Made by a program: the position numbers and the translations under genes
The notes under the pieces: generated by a model
The model's input: the letters and a program-made list of their open reading frames with translations, nothing else
What the model was told of the DNA's origin: nothing
Databases searched by the model: none
In this document: one piece after another, positions 9,842 to 19,254 of the stretch
Layout: each line of letters starts with the position of its first letter
Numbering within the stretch: position 1 is the first letter of the stretch
Assembly (NCBI GenBank): GCA_018806915.1
Contig: JAGKQI010000046.1
Location: forward strand, 310,001 to 374,000
From: Phytophthora colocasiae
Taxonomy: Eukaryota > Oomycota > Peronosporomycetes > Peronosporales > Peronosporaceae
Direction of reading: 5' to 3'
Length of the DNA stretch: 64,000 nucleotides

Positions 9842-10495
9842 GGCGTTACCCCAGAGTTGTGTGTTCTAGTGTGTGTAGGACCACTGAGGAAGACTCAAGA
9901 TAACACTCAACAATGCATGACTACGTTTGCCCAAGAATCAACCATACCTTCTGGAAACTCAGGGAACAAGTTACCTGAGATCGTTGAAGACACCGACCCG
10001 ACATCAGACGACACAGTGTCGTTTAGGTTGAAGGATGGCGAGTGTTATGGCTGGTGGGAGGATAACTATCCTGATCGTTCGAAGAGGGATGTGGTGATGG
10101 TGTACGGTGCTGTGAATGACCATCGGACCAAGATTCTCTTGGACACTGGTGCGACCATAAATATTCTGAGTTACGACTTTGCGCGTAAGCTCGGACTCAG
10201 ACTTAAGTCGCACAAGCAGACCAAGGTGTCGGGGATGGGTGGTGTTCCAACATATATCGGTGCCAGCGCTGAGATCAAGTTGACACTCGGGCCAAGGGTG
10301 GTATATATTGTGGATGTTTGGGTCGCGAATATCGGTGAAGGAATTGACGTACTTCTGGGAATGGGTTTTATGTTTGCTGCTGGAGTGAGAATTAGCGCTC
10401 GTGAAGGTCTGGTGTCGTTACCAGACGAGGTAGTAGTGATGATGTGTAATTGGGAACCTGGTGATCATATTGGTCGTAACAGGTCGGAGACCTAG
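9804..10495 (+). CDS. Protease of element B
   Basis: Reached by -1 frameshift from gag; an internal ATG lies at 9917. It carries the retropepsin active site LLDTGATINIL (about 10138-10170) and the second conserved block LLGMGFMF (about 10351-10375), as expected for Ty3/Gypsy. The frame ends at TAG 10493-10495, while homology to family A continues in the overlapping pol frame (GRRPSEAVLLSPGEE), so a small indel separates protease from RT. Confidence 0.85.
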
Positions 10496-13400
10496 TGAGG
10501 CTGTTCTTCTGAGTCCGGGTGAAGAGTTTATTGTCCGAATCGACTATGGACCAACGAACCCCCAAAGGGAGGTCGTGTGGGCCGGACGCGGTGATCGCTG
10601 GGTTACCCAGCTGATCTATGCGGCTCGATCTTGGCCTGTGGCCGTTCGCGTGGTAAATATCTCTGATAAGAACACGTGGGTCAATGAACTTTCCGATGTT
10701 GCGAGGATCGTGGAATATGGTTTCTTCCCAAGGCATGGACGTTTCGTGCGTCCAGGTTCCGCTGCTTATCGTGACTGGGAAGTTCTGATTCTGGAAAGCA
10801 CCCCGTCACCAGAGACTAAGAAACGTATGAAGAGAGAGGCGGAGTTGGAGGCCTTGATGCCGCGACCCCCGTGTGTAGATCGCCCAGACTACCCATGGCC
10901 AACTGAAATATTGCAACGACCAAGGTTCGATAACGCTCGAGTACAATTCGTGAAACCAGATTCACCATCGACCGTGAAGCGAGTGCGCTTCGCCCTGGAT
11001 GCATTCACCCAGACAGAGGATGGTTGCCACAGTGAATCAATGGGAAGTGCGGACATCAGTACAGATACCAGAGATTTGGAAACACTCCCTGAAAGTACTT
11101 CACAGGAGGACTCTGGTGACACCTCCGTTGCCATCGACGATGACGTCCTGGACTCAAAGCCTGAGTGTCTCCTAGATGATCCTCAAACTCCTGAGTTACC
11201 CGCAGATGATTTCGACTTGATGGATGAGTCTTGGGATATTCCCATTCAGGGGATGCCTGGAACGCCTGTGGAAAAATTACGAGTGGAATACGAGCGGTGT
11301 ATGAACGTTTCGAACGAAGAATTAGACCTGGAGCCAGGTGTGTATATGCGAGAAGGCACGGAACTCCTCGCCCAATTACGCGACCAATTGGTCATGCTAC
11401 CAGAGCTGGAAGAGTTGACACCAGAGTGTGATATCGAGAGCGCTGATGTTGGAGAAGGAAAGACGACCCCAGAAATGGAGAGGAAACTGCGTGATATTCT
11501 GAGGCACCACAGGAAAATATTCCTGGGAGACGGCAATGCAGCGCCCGCACCGGCAAGGGGGGTAGTCTGTGATTTGGATGTGGGAGATGCCAAACCAGTA
11601 GCTCAACGTCCGAGGTCTGTCGCTCCTCATCTCATGCTGAAGGTGTACGAGCTTTTGAATAAACTTCTGGAGACTGGTTTGATCGAGTACTCCAACTCCC
11701 CGTGGGCATCTCCTATTGTGATCGTTCTCAAGAAGAATGGTGTTGACATACGAATGTGTATCGACTATCGCATTGTGAATGGCTTTATTCAACTGTCGCG
11801 CTACCCTCTGCCTCTTATTGACGACCTCCTAATCGGTTTTGAGGCTGCGATGTGGTTCATGAGCCTGGATATGGCTAGCGGTTTCTGGGCGATCAGGATG
11901 ACGGAGCGTGCGCGACTAATATCCGCTTTTGTTTGCCCGTTTGGACATTTTCAGTGGGTGAGGATGCCGTTTGGTCTGAAAAACGCCCCTCTGGTGTATC
12001 AGGCTATGCTGGATAATTGCTTGTGGGGATTTGTGAGACTGTCACCAGAAGAAGAAGCTGAAGTTGATGCGGAGGTTCTGGAATTTCTGCAACTCCAGCC
12101 TCAGGACTCTAAAAAGCATCTTTCAGACTCTGAGAACCATACTCCGATTTCAGAGATGCCAACCCTCACAAGTCAGATGACCGTCTTTCAGAGGAACATT
12201 CCTGTTCCCACGTGCATGGGCCCAGTCCTGGGGAGGAGTTCATACATCGACGACATCGCACATGGAGCACCGACTTGGGACCAATTATGTGACGATTTGA
12301 ATGCCCTGCTTTTCAGGCTTCGCTATTGGAACATTTCTGTGAGTTTGCCCAAGAGCGAGTTCGGGAAGTTGTCGATACCATACCTATCCCACGAAATCAG
12401 TGCCGAGGGTCTGAGGGCAACCCCCAAGATCGTCAAAGGAGTTGAAGAACTGCCATTTCCGTCTACATTGAAGGGAGTTCAGAGTTTCATGGGAAGCCTC
12501 AATTATTACAACAAGTTTATTGAGGATTTACCGGTGATTGCTGCCACCCTCTATGAGCTGACGGATGAGCAGATTCGTGCTGGACGAGACCTGACTCGTG
12601 CAAAAGAGGCATTTGAGATTCTGAAACGCAAGATAGTCTCTACTCCACTACTCAGACATCCAGACCGAACCAGACCGTTTGTCGTCATTCCGCATGCGAA
12701 TCCTTGGGCTGCTTCGGCAGTTTTGGGACAAGAATATGAGGGAATAATCCACCCGGTCCGGTTCACAGGTCGTGTCCTGAATGATGCCGAACTCAAGTAT
12801 CATATCGCTGAGAAGGAGGTGATTGCGATCCTCAGAGTTTTGGAAAACTTCAGAGCTTTGGTGGAGTCAAGTCCGGTGATTGTGGTCTATACTAGACACT
12901 CTGTCCTGAAATGGTTGTTAACATCGAGCTCCACCGACGGCAGGAATGTCAAGTGGGGCCTGAAGTTGTCACAGTGGAACTTGGAGATTCGCCGGATTCA
13001 GCGTGATGAAGATGGACTCCCAGCTATACTCGGTGCAGGCATTACTCCCAGGGAGCATCTGGACGAGGTCTCTGAAAATCTGATCCCGGTCAAAGGGCGA
13101 GTCAAGCCGCCAGTTCCTATCAGTGTGGAAATGTTGGAAGCGGACTATCGGGGTTATGTTCTGAGTTTCGACGGTGCCGCAAAGACGTCTACTCGTCTGG
13201 GAAGCTGTGGGTGTATACTCTGGGAACTCCCGGGGTGGAGTGTTTTGGACGCCCGGGGATTTCCCCTGACGGATGTCACGGTGAACGATTCAGAGTACTG
13301 TGGCCTGAATTATGGTCTGAAGATGGCGCTCGAGCACGAAATACAGGAGCTGGTGGTTGTGGGAGACTCACGCATCGCGATACAACAGGCTCAGGGATTG

Positions 13401-13979
13401 GTCAACTGCAATCAGCCCAACTTGCAACGGAGGTTGGCCGAATTTGAGTCCCTGAAAACCAAGTTTCAGACTCTGAAGTTGGTGCATGTGAAGCGTGAGT
13501 TCAACCAAGCGGCGGATTACCTAACTTCGAAGACTTTGACCCTTGGGGAAGCTTGGCGGGTACAAGATGATGATGAACTTATGCACCTACGACTGGTATC
13601 CAAGGTTCATGAGAAACTGATGAAGCCTCACTCAGTCCCGACCATGGAAGTTCAAGAGTCAAAGGCATTAGACTCTGAAAATCATAATGTGTCACCAGAG
13701 TCTGAGGATGTTTCTGGTCCGGAATCCGCACCCTTACCTCGATCAGCCAGAATATTGGTTGCCGTAACCCGTGCCCAAGGTCCGCTTGACGCTAATCCGC
13801 CTGAGGATGATGAGGAACGAGAACCTTTAGGGCCTTTGGAGTTCCAGGCAGAACGCTGGCGACTGATTAAGGCGCATCAGAGCCAGGACCCGTACTTAAT
13901 TGAGCTCATGAAGTTTCTGAAGGGCGACGTGGGAGATTTACCACGACCCCGAGTCAGAAAGCTTGCCAGAGTTGCTTAA
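10461..13979 (+). CDS. Reverse transcriptase and dual RNase H of element B
   Basis: A variable linker of about 350 residues is followed by RT near 11600-12550. Motif blocks are DIRMCIDYRIVN, MSLDMASGFWAI, MPFGLKNAP, and the catalytic YIDD at about 12243-12254. Between FGLKNAP and YIDD is an insertion of about 70 residues, unusual for Gypsy. A first RNase H (12650-12960) keeps EKEVIAIL but has PHAN where TDAS is expected and YTRH where YTDH is expected. A second RNase H (about 13140-13540) carries SFDG, SEYCGL, GDSR and AADYL, giving all four acidic residues. The ORF ends at TAA 13977-13979, but the frame continues into integrase, so the stop is probably a mutation. Confidence 0.9.
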   Translation: MIILVVTGRRPSEAVLLSPGEEFIVRIDYGPTNPQREVVWAGRGDRWVTQLIYAARSWPVAVRVVNISDKNTWVNELSDVARIVEYGFFPRHGRFVRPGSAAYRDWEVLILESTPSPETKKRMKREAELEALMPRPPCVDRPDYPWPTEILQRPRFDNARVQFVKPDSPSTVKRVRFALDAFTQTEDGCHSESMGSADISTDTRDLETLPESTSQEDSGDTSVAIDDDVLDSKPECLLDDPQTPELPADDFDLMDESWDIPIQGMPGTPVEKLRVEYERCMNVSNEELDLEPGVYMREGTELLAQLRDQLVMLPELEELTPECDIESADVGEGKTTPEMERKLRDILRHHRKIFLGDGNAAPAPARGVVCDLDVGDAKPVAQRPRSVAPHLMLKVYELLNKLLETGLIEYSNSPWASPIVIVLKKNGVDIRMCIDYRIVNGFIQLSRYPLPLIDDLLIGFEAAMWFMSLDMASGFWAIRMTERARLISAFVCPFGHFQWVRMPFGLKNAPLVYQAMLDNCLWGFVRLSPEEEAEVDAEVLEFLQLQPQDSKKHLSDSENHTPISEMPTLTSQMTVFQRNIPVPTCMGPVLGRSSYIDDIAHGAPTWDQLCDDLNALLFRLRYWNISVSLPKSEFGKLSIPYLSHEISAEGLRATPKIVKGVEELPFPSTLKGVQSFMGSLNYYNKFIEDLPVIAATLYELTDEQIRAGRDLTRAKEAFEILKRKIVSTPLLRHPDRTRPFVVIPHANPWAASAVLGQEYEGIIHPVRFTGRVLNDAELKYHIAEKEVIAILRVLENFRALVESSPVIVVYTRHSVLKWLLTSSSTDGRNVKWGLKLSQWNLEIRRIQRDEDGLPAILGAGITPREHLDEVSENLIPVKGRVKPPVPISVEMLEADYRGYVLSFDGAAKTSTRLGSCGCILWELPGWSVLDARGFPLTDVTVNDSEYCGLNYGLKMALEHEIQELVVVGDSRIAIQQAQGLVNCNQPNLQRRLAEFESLKTKFQTLKLVHVKREFNQAADYLTSKTLTLGEAWRVQDDDELMHLRLVSKVHEKLMKPHSVPTMEVQESKALDSENHNVSPESEDVSGPESAPLPRSARILVAVTRAQGPLDANPPEDDEEREPLGPLEFQAERWRLIKAHQSQDPYLIELMKFLKGDVGDLPRPRVRKLARVA

Positions 13980-14069
13980 GACTTCGTTCTGGATTCTAGA
14001 GATGTACTTTAAGGCCTGAGTCGTGCTACTCGAGAGCGGCCCCGGGACAATGTTGACGAACTCAGACTG

Positions 14070-14864
14070 GTGGTTCCCAGAGACTTGTATCCAGACCTGT
14101 TACACTATGCTCATGAAGACTACCAAGGTGGACATCAAGGGATCAGGAGAACCTTTGAGAAGCTGAGTTCGGAGTTTTACTGGTTGGGTATGTATGCGGA
14201 TGTGGAGAGATTCGTGAAGGAATGTGTGGACTGTGCCAGTGGCAAGGGACGACCCCCAAATCCTGGACCGTCACCTGGGAATATTGAGCCCAGCCGGCCG
14301 TTTGAAGTGGTGTCTATGGATTTTGTAACCCATATGCCGAAATCAGCCCGTGGAAACACATTTCTCTTGCTGTTCCAAGATATGTTTTCAGGATACGTGA
14401 TGTGCAATCCGATGAGTGTCACCACTGCTCAAGATGTAGCAGAGGCCTATGAGGAACGCGTTTTCAGAAACTTTGGAGCTAGCTCTCTGATTCGCCATGA
14501 TCAAGATCCTCGTTTTATGAGTGAGGTGTTCAAGTGTTTCAGGGAACTTTTGGGTAGCAGACAACGAGCTACTCTAGGGTACCGGCCTCAAGCCAACGGC
14601 CAACAAGAGCGATCAGTACAGACTGTGGTGCGCGCGATTAAGGCATATATCTCTGAAGCTGATCAAAGTGACTGGGATGATCATGCTGAACGTCTGATGT
14701 TCGCCCTGAATACGTCATTCGACGCCACTCGTCTGGAAACACCTTTCTATTTGGTGCATGGTTGGGATGCTCACGGGACGGTGTCCGCTATGCTCGGACC
14801 CAAGCCGTCGACGACTCAGGAGCGGACTGCTTATGAGTGGAGAAGGAAGATGCAACGAGACTAG
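14070..14864 (+). CDS. Integrase catalytic part of element B
   Basis: Same frame as RT after two stops (TAA 13977 and another TAA near 14010). The zinc-binding HHCC domain is seen as H...GGHQG...C-V-DC. The DDE core has MDFVTHMP, HDQDPRF and NGQQERSVQ, giving D, D and E. It ends at a third in-frame stop (TAG near 14862). These stops show that this copy cannot make a full Pol without readthrough. Confidence 0.9.
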   Translation: MVPRDLYPDLLHYAHEDYQGGHQGIRRTFEKLSSEFYWLGMYADVERFVKECVDCASGKGRPPNPGPSPGNIEPSRPFEVVSMDFVTHMPKSARGNTFLLLFQDMFSGYVMCNPMSVTTAQDVAEAYEERVFRNFGASSLIRHDQDPRFMSEVFKCFRELLGSRQRATLGYRPQANGQQERSVQTVVRAIKAYISEADQSDWDDHAERLMFALNTSFDATRLETPFYLVHGWDAHGTVSAMLGPKPSTTQERTAYEWRRKMQRD

Positions 14865-15497
14865 AGTTATGCTCTGGCGTGTGCCGAAGATCTCCAGAGG
14901 AAGGCAAAACGTGATCGGTCTAAAGAACAAACCAGAAAGTGGAACGAGTTATCAGAACGTCTGAAATCAGGCTTTGCTATAGGCGACGCCGTATGGCTCT
15001 ACATCCCTAAGGTACAAACGGGATTGAGCAGAAAACTAGCACACATGTGGCACGGACCCTTCAGGATCGAGGAGATGCTGGACGATTTCAGAGTACGACT
15101 CAAGGTTGAAGATACCGGCTACCGCGTGAACCCCTGGGTGCATGTGAGCCGTCTGAAGCCAAGGGCTCTGTTCCCCAGACGACCCACGGTGGAACTCCAG
15201 ATTCCAGAAGATGATGATTTTGACGTTGCCCTGTTACCAGAAGATAGTTGGGAACCTGATACTGAAAACGACGAGTATGAAGTGGAGAAGATTCTGGATA
15301 CCCGCTGGAACAAGCGTACCAGGACGTCCAGACGCCTGCGCGAATATCTGATTAAGTGGAAAGGTTACGATGAAACTGAGTGGTTACCGTTATCGAAGTT
15401 GAACTGTGGAGCATTACTTTACGAATTCAACCAGAGTGCACGAGCACGAGCCCGTTTTCAGGCGATGCAGGCTGGAGACGATCACCCCAGAGTCTAA
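14865..15497 (+). CDS. Integrase C-terminus with chromodomain, element B
   Basis: Continues the integrase frame after a TAG. The first part has the GDAVWLY...LAHMWHGPFRI integrase C-terminal fold and V-VSRLKP. The last 70 residues (YEVEKILDTRWN...EYLIKWKGYDETEWLPL) are a clear chromodomain, the targeting module of chromoviruses, which can tether the integration complex to modified histones. It ends at TAA 15495-15497. Confidence 0.9.
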   Translation, partial: SYALACAEDLQRKAKRDRSKEQTRKWNELSERLKSGFAIGDAVWLYIPKVQTGLSRKLAHMWHGPFRIEEMLDDFRVRLKVEDTGYRVNPWVHVSRLKPRALFPRRPTVELQIPEDDDFDVALLPEDSWEPDTENDEYEVEKILDTRWNKRTRTSRRLREYLIKWKGYDETEWLPLSKLNCGALLYEFNQSARARARFQAMQAGDDHPRV

Positions 15498-15881
15498 TAA
15501 CTCTGAAAACACATCTGGAAGTCTGATATCTGAAGGATTTCGGACATTGACTTTTAGAGTGTGGTAGTCTGAGTGCGTGTTTTCAGAGACCTATTCTGAA
15601 ATTCGTGCGTTTGGATATGTGATCGATCACCTTACTGCTTATATAAAACGACTGTGTGAATGTGAAGATGGAAGTGAATTTGCGGAGAATTAAGTACTGG
15701 AGGATACGAGGCTATGAACAATGAGATGATGATAAGAAGTGTGATTACGTGGAGTGATATTGAAAGATTAAGGGAGTAGGAAGCTACACTGAGGCCGGGG
15801 ATTTACGTCACAAATGCAGACAACTATTTGGCTTCTCGAAGATGCAGCCTTCCCGTGGGCACCATAGTGGACACCTGAGCC
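15498..15881. other. Spacer between integrase and antisense gene, element B
   Basis: 384 bp without a convincing gene. It is AT-richer than the flanks and carries several CTCTGAAAAC words. A TATATAAAA sequence lies near 15638. The stretch separates two convergent genes and would hold their transcript ends. Confidence 0.5.
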
Positions 15882-18800
15882 TTAGTAGCGAAGGGAGATC
15901 GGATTCTCGGAACGCTCCGTAGGAGTCAACTGATCTTTCTTGACGTCGGCGGGGACGTACTGGAGCCACTCTTCGTCCACATTCACCGTGGCCCATTGCA
16001 TCCGAGCAGCCTCAATCGCGTCCAAGTCACCCAGTTGCGTCTCCAGACTCAGACACTTGGGACCCCCGAGCTCTGCGACTCTGGGATCTTGCCAGATCCA
16101 AGGGCAGGACTTGTCTGGGACAACCCAGATGCCAGGCTCTGAAAGCAACGACTCTGGGAAATCTTTGTGCCCCAGGACCTTTCGGATGAGGGCGTTGTGC
16201 TGACGAATCATGGCGGCTCGACGCATGGACCGGTACTTGTGAAGCTCCGCAGACTTGTCGTCAGCCTCAACATCCATGGTCACCCAATGCGTTCGCTCCC
16301 AGAAGGCTTGAGCGTGCTTCTTCATGCTGCGCACAATGTCTTCTATGTCAGCCAACACCATGGGTCCCAGTTCGTCCCGCTTGTGGAAGTAAAACTCTGA
16401 GAATCTGTTGTCGAACATGACCTCCCAAGGGGCGCGCTTCTTGCGGATGACCGCACAGTACCGCTCAGAGTCCCAGCGCTTCTTGAGGATGGCACATGAG
16501 TGCTTGTGTACCTCGTAGTCTGGGAAACCCAATGTCTGGCCAGTGGTGGTCCTAGTGGAGCTCACTCGCTGTACTCTGATGCCATAGTACAACCAGGAGG
16601 ATGCCTCACAGTCTGGTGTTTCCACCACCTGGAGCTCCTTGACCGTCAGAGAATTGTAAGGCTTGGATACCAGACTACGTGCCTTCCCTGAAGAACCCTT
16701 GGACTTCGACCCACTTCCACTGGTGGATTTCGGGCGAGACTTGGGACTGGTATGGGCTTTTACGGATGCGATATTTCTCTTGGACTTCTTGGTGGGGATG
16801 ATAGGTCCATCATCAGAGTCTGAGTCGTCATCAGAGTCCCGGGGACGCTTGGAGCCAGGACGTGGGTGGTCATCAGACTTCTTGTCTCCAGACTTCTTGC
16901 TCCCGGACTTCTTGTCCCCAGACTTCTTGCTCCCAGACTTCTTATCTTGAGACTTCTTGTCTTCAGACTTGTCGCTCTCGGAATCGCTGTCGTCAGACGC
17001 ACCGTCATCTGAGCTCCCGTCGTCATCTTCGTCTCCAGACTCGACCACACCAGAATCTTTGTAATCAGGGTCGTCCTTGGGGTCATCGGCGGTGGACTCA
17101 ACATCACTCTCCGGGTAATTCACGTGACCATCCAGGTCACCCCAGGCCGCAGGCTCAGTACCAGCCGAGATGTGACGATCCACCACCTCATCAGCCATCT
17201 GGTAGTAGACCTCAGGGACGTATTTGGCCCAAGGAGTGGAATCCAGACGACGGGAAAATACCAGACTCACCAACATCTGGACGAGAACCGGACTGCTAAA
17301 GAGGCTCTGAGCTTCCTTGTCAGACGCTAACCACTCCATGGCCTTATCATACTTGATCCCAGACAGCAGAGCTTGGCGGAGGTCAGGGCGGACTTCTTTC
17401 CAGACCACGTCACCAGGGAGCCTCTTGTGCACTTCAGACTTTGCCACCTTGGAACCTGCATTCGCCGAAAGCACCGAGTCTTCGACGGGCTTGTGTCCAG
17501 AAGGACGACGCTGCAAATTCTTGAGGTCCCACTTGAACGGCCGCTTCGGAGATGATTTCAGAATCTGGGGCTTCGGTGGGTATGACAGATACCGTGGACT
17601 CTCACTCTTGGACTCCGAGGCCTCAGCACTTGGACGGGTGAGATCCAGAACTCTGGTATCCTTTGCAGCTTTCTCGGCAGCCTGACGAGCTCGTTCTTCA
17701 GAAAGCCGTTTCTTGAAGTCAGGGACGGGTTTCTTTCGCGCGTTCAAGGCTGTCGCACTGATGATAGTCGTCCAGTTATCAGGGACGATAGTGTCCTCTT
17801 GATATGACACTAGAAGGTCATGAAGCCGATCCCAATTACCAGAGATTTCAGAGTTCTCTTGTAAGAACTCTGAGAACCCCCATGGATCTGTGGGCTTGAC
17901 CTCAGGACGCGACTTCAGAATCGAGACCTGCGCTTGAAGATCAGCAACTTGAGACTTCAAAGCTGCCTTGTCCGACTTCAGAGCCTCCACTTGATCCTGA
18001 TAGTGGGCCTTGAGGTCTTGAATCTCGGAATTCATGCGATTCCCCACGATGTCAACATCTTGCTGCGCACTTTGAAGCTCATGCTTCCAGTACTGGCAGT
18101 TGAGCACCCACTCGCGCTTGATCTCTTCGCACTCGGACCGGGCCGCCGCTGCATCAATCAAAGCGACGCCGTTCTGAGAACCAACGCGTTCTCGGAGGCG
18201 ACGGTGAGCTGCAGCCATGAGCATCAGACATCCCGCTGTCCGGAAGACTCTCTCCGCAAGGCGAGTAGGGGGAAGATGAGACAGCAGAGAAGCCAGCTCC
18301 CGACGAACCTCAACTGACGAAGTCACAGCATCCAGAATACGCGCATTTGGGGCCTGAGCATGAGGAGATACGACTTCGGCGGGATCGAAACTTGGGATCA
18401 CGCGTTCCAACTCTTGAAGATCCTCGTCGGTAAATGCCTCATACCCCACAAGCACACAAGGGCCACCGTAAGCGTTCGCGATGTGACGCCCCCTTCTGAA
18501 ATCCTCGGCTCGGGCGGGTGTGCTCACCAGAAAAGCGCGTCCTTCCGGTTCAATGTGGGGAGCGATGTAGTTCTGTGGAATGTCAGAGTCCCCCAATGTC
18601 GTGACCGGAACTCCCGCACTCGTCACCAGACCTTGGGTGAACAAGCGATCGACCTCTTCCGTGGATAGGAGTCTCGGAGCGCCGAAAGTCCGTGATCTGA
18701 AGACCCCAGGAGTGTCCTCAGTGAACTCAGGATTGGGACCACTCGGTGCATCCGCCAGGGAAGAATCGCTTGAACCGGCCGAGTCCATGCCATCACCAGG

Positions 18801-19199
18801 GAGGTTCTTAACCGAACCATCGACCCGTGGGTCGGTAGGTTGGGATGCATGGGCTGGGGCGCTAGGGCTGCCACCTGGCGATGTGGCCGAACCAACATCT
18901 CCACCCTGCGACATATTGGCAGTTGCCGAAGCAGGACAAGTGCCTGTGGCGTCGCCTGCCGCCCCATTCGGTGGGGCGTTTAAGCTCAGAGAAGCGTTCG
19001 TTTCCTCAGTCATGAGCGAAAGGACGGAGTTTTGAAAATGATCGCCTGTTTGGCAAGTCAAATTCAAGTTTCTGAGTCTGAGAGAATCAGATTGTGCGAC
19101 GGGACACCAGAGACTCTGAAAACCAGGTAACTGACAAAGAGTTGCAGCTACGCTACGCTCTGAAAACCGTCTATCAGAATGTTTGATAGGCCTGGCCAT
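15882..19199 (-). CDS. Antisense accessory gene of element B, 1105 codons
   Basis: Uninterrupted ORF on the strand opposite gag-pol, convergent with integrase. ATG at 19199 is 55 bases from the 3' LTR, so an antisense LTR promoter is the likely driver. Visible parts: a Ser/Pro-rich start, an ordered region at residues 165-260 (FLVSTPARAEDF-RGRHIANAYG), a coiled coil at about 345-430, an acidic then Lys/Ser repeat tract at about 700-790 (DKKSGSKKSG repeats, RPGSKRPRD, likely nuclear), and an aromatic-rich C-terminal domain at about 830-1105. No known family recognised. The ORF recurs in B' at 61325. Differences between the copies fall mostly at third codon positions, which supports a real protein. 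Confidence 0.8.
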   Translation of the reverse strand: MARPIKHSDRRFSERSVAATLCQLPGFQSLWCPVAQSDSLRLRNLNLTCQTGDHFQNSVLSLMTEETNASLSLNAPPNGAAGDATGTCPASATANMSQGGDVGSATSPGGSPSAPAHASQPTDPRVDGSVKNLPGDGMDSAGSSDSSLADAPSGPNPEFTEDTPGVFRSRTFGAPRLLSTEEVDRLFTQGLVTSAGVPVTTLGDSDIPQNYIAPHIEPEGRAFLVSTPARAEDFRRGRHIANAYGGPCVLVGYEAFTDEDLQELERVIPSFDPAEVVSPHAQAPNARILDAVTSSVEVRRELASLLSHLPPTRLAERVFRTAGCLMLMAAAHRRLRERVGSQNGVALIDAAAARSECEEIKREWVLNCQYWKHELQSAQQDVDIVGNRMNSEIQDLKAHYQDQVEALKSDKAALKSQVADLQAQVSILKSRPEVKPTDPWGFSEFLQENSEISGNWDRLHDLLVSYQEDTIVPDNWTTIISATALNARKKPVPDFKKRLSEERARQAAEKAAKDTRVLDLTRPSAEASESKSESPRYLSYPPKPQILKSSPKRPFKWDLKNLQRRPSGHKPVEDSVLSANAGSKVAKSEVHKRLPGDVVWKEVRPDLRQALLSGIKYDKAMEWLASDKEAQSLFSSPVLVQMLVSLVFSRRLDSTPWAKYVPEVYYQMADEVVDRHISAGTEPAAWGDLDGHVNYPESDVESTADDPKDDPDYKDSGVVESGDEDDDGSSDDGASDDSDSESDKSEDKKSQDKKSGSKKSGDKKSGSKKSGDKKSDDHPRPGSKRPRDSDDDSDSDDGPIIPTKKSKRNIASVKAHTSPKSRPKSTSGSGSKSKGSSGKARSLVSKPYNSLTVKELQVVETPDCEASSWLYYGIRVQRVSSTRTTTGQTLGFPDYEVHKHSCAILKKRWDSERYCAVIRKKRAPWEVMFDNRFSEFYFHKRDELGPMVLADIEDIVRSMKKHAQAFWERTHWVTMDVEADDKSAELHKYRSMRRAAMIRQHNALIRKVLGHKDFPESLLSEPGIWVVPDKSCPWIWQDPRVAELGGPKCLSLETQLGDLDAIEAARMQWATVNVDEEWLQYVPADVKKDQLTPTERSENPISLRY

Positions 19200-19242
19200 G
19201 ATACACAGCTTGGAGAAAGTTCCGCACTGATGGATCGTGACC

Positions 19243-19254
19243 AGGAGGGGCGGT
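19243..19254 (+). other. Polypurine tract of element B
   Basis: AGGAGGGGCGGT directly precedes the 3' LTR start. It is the expected plus-strand primer and is conserved at 61270-61281 (minus strand) in B'. Confidence 0.8.
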
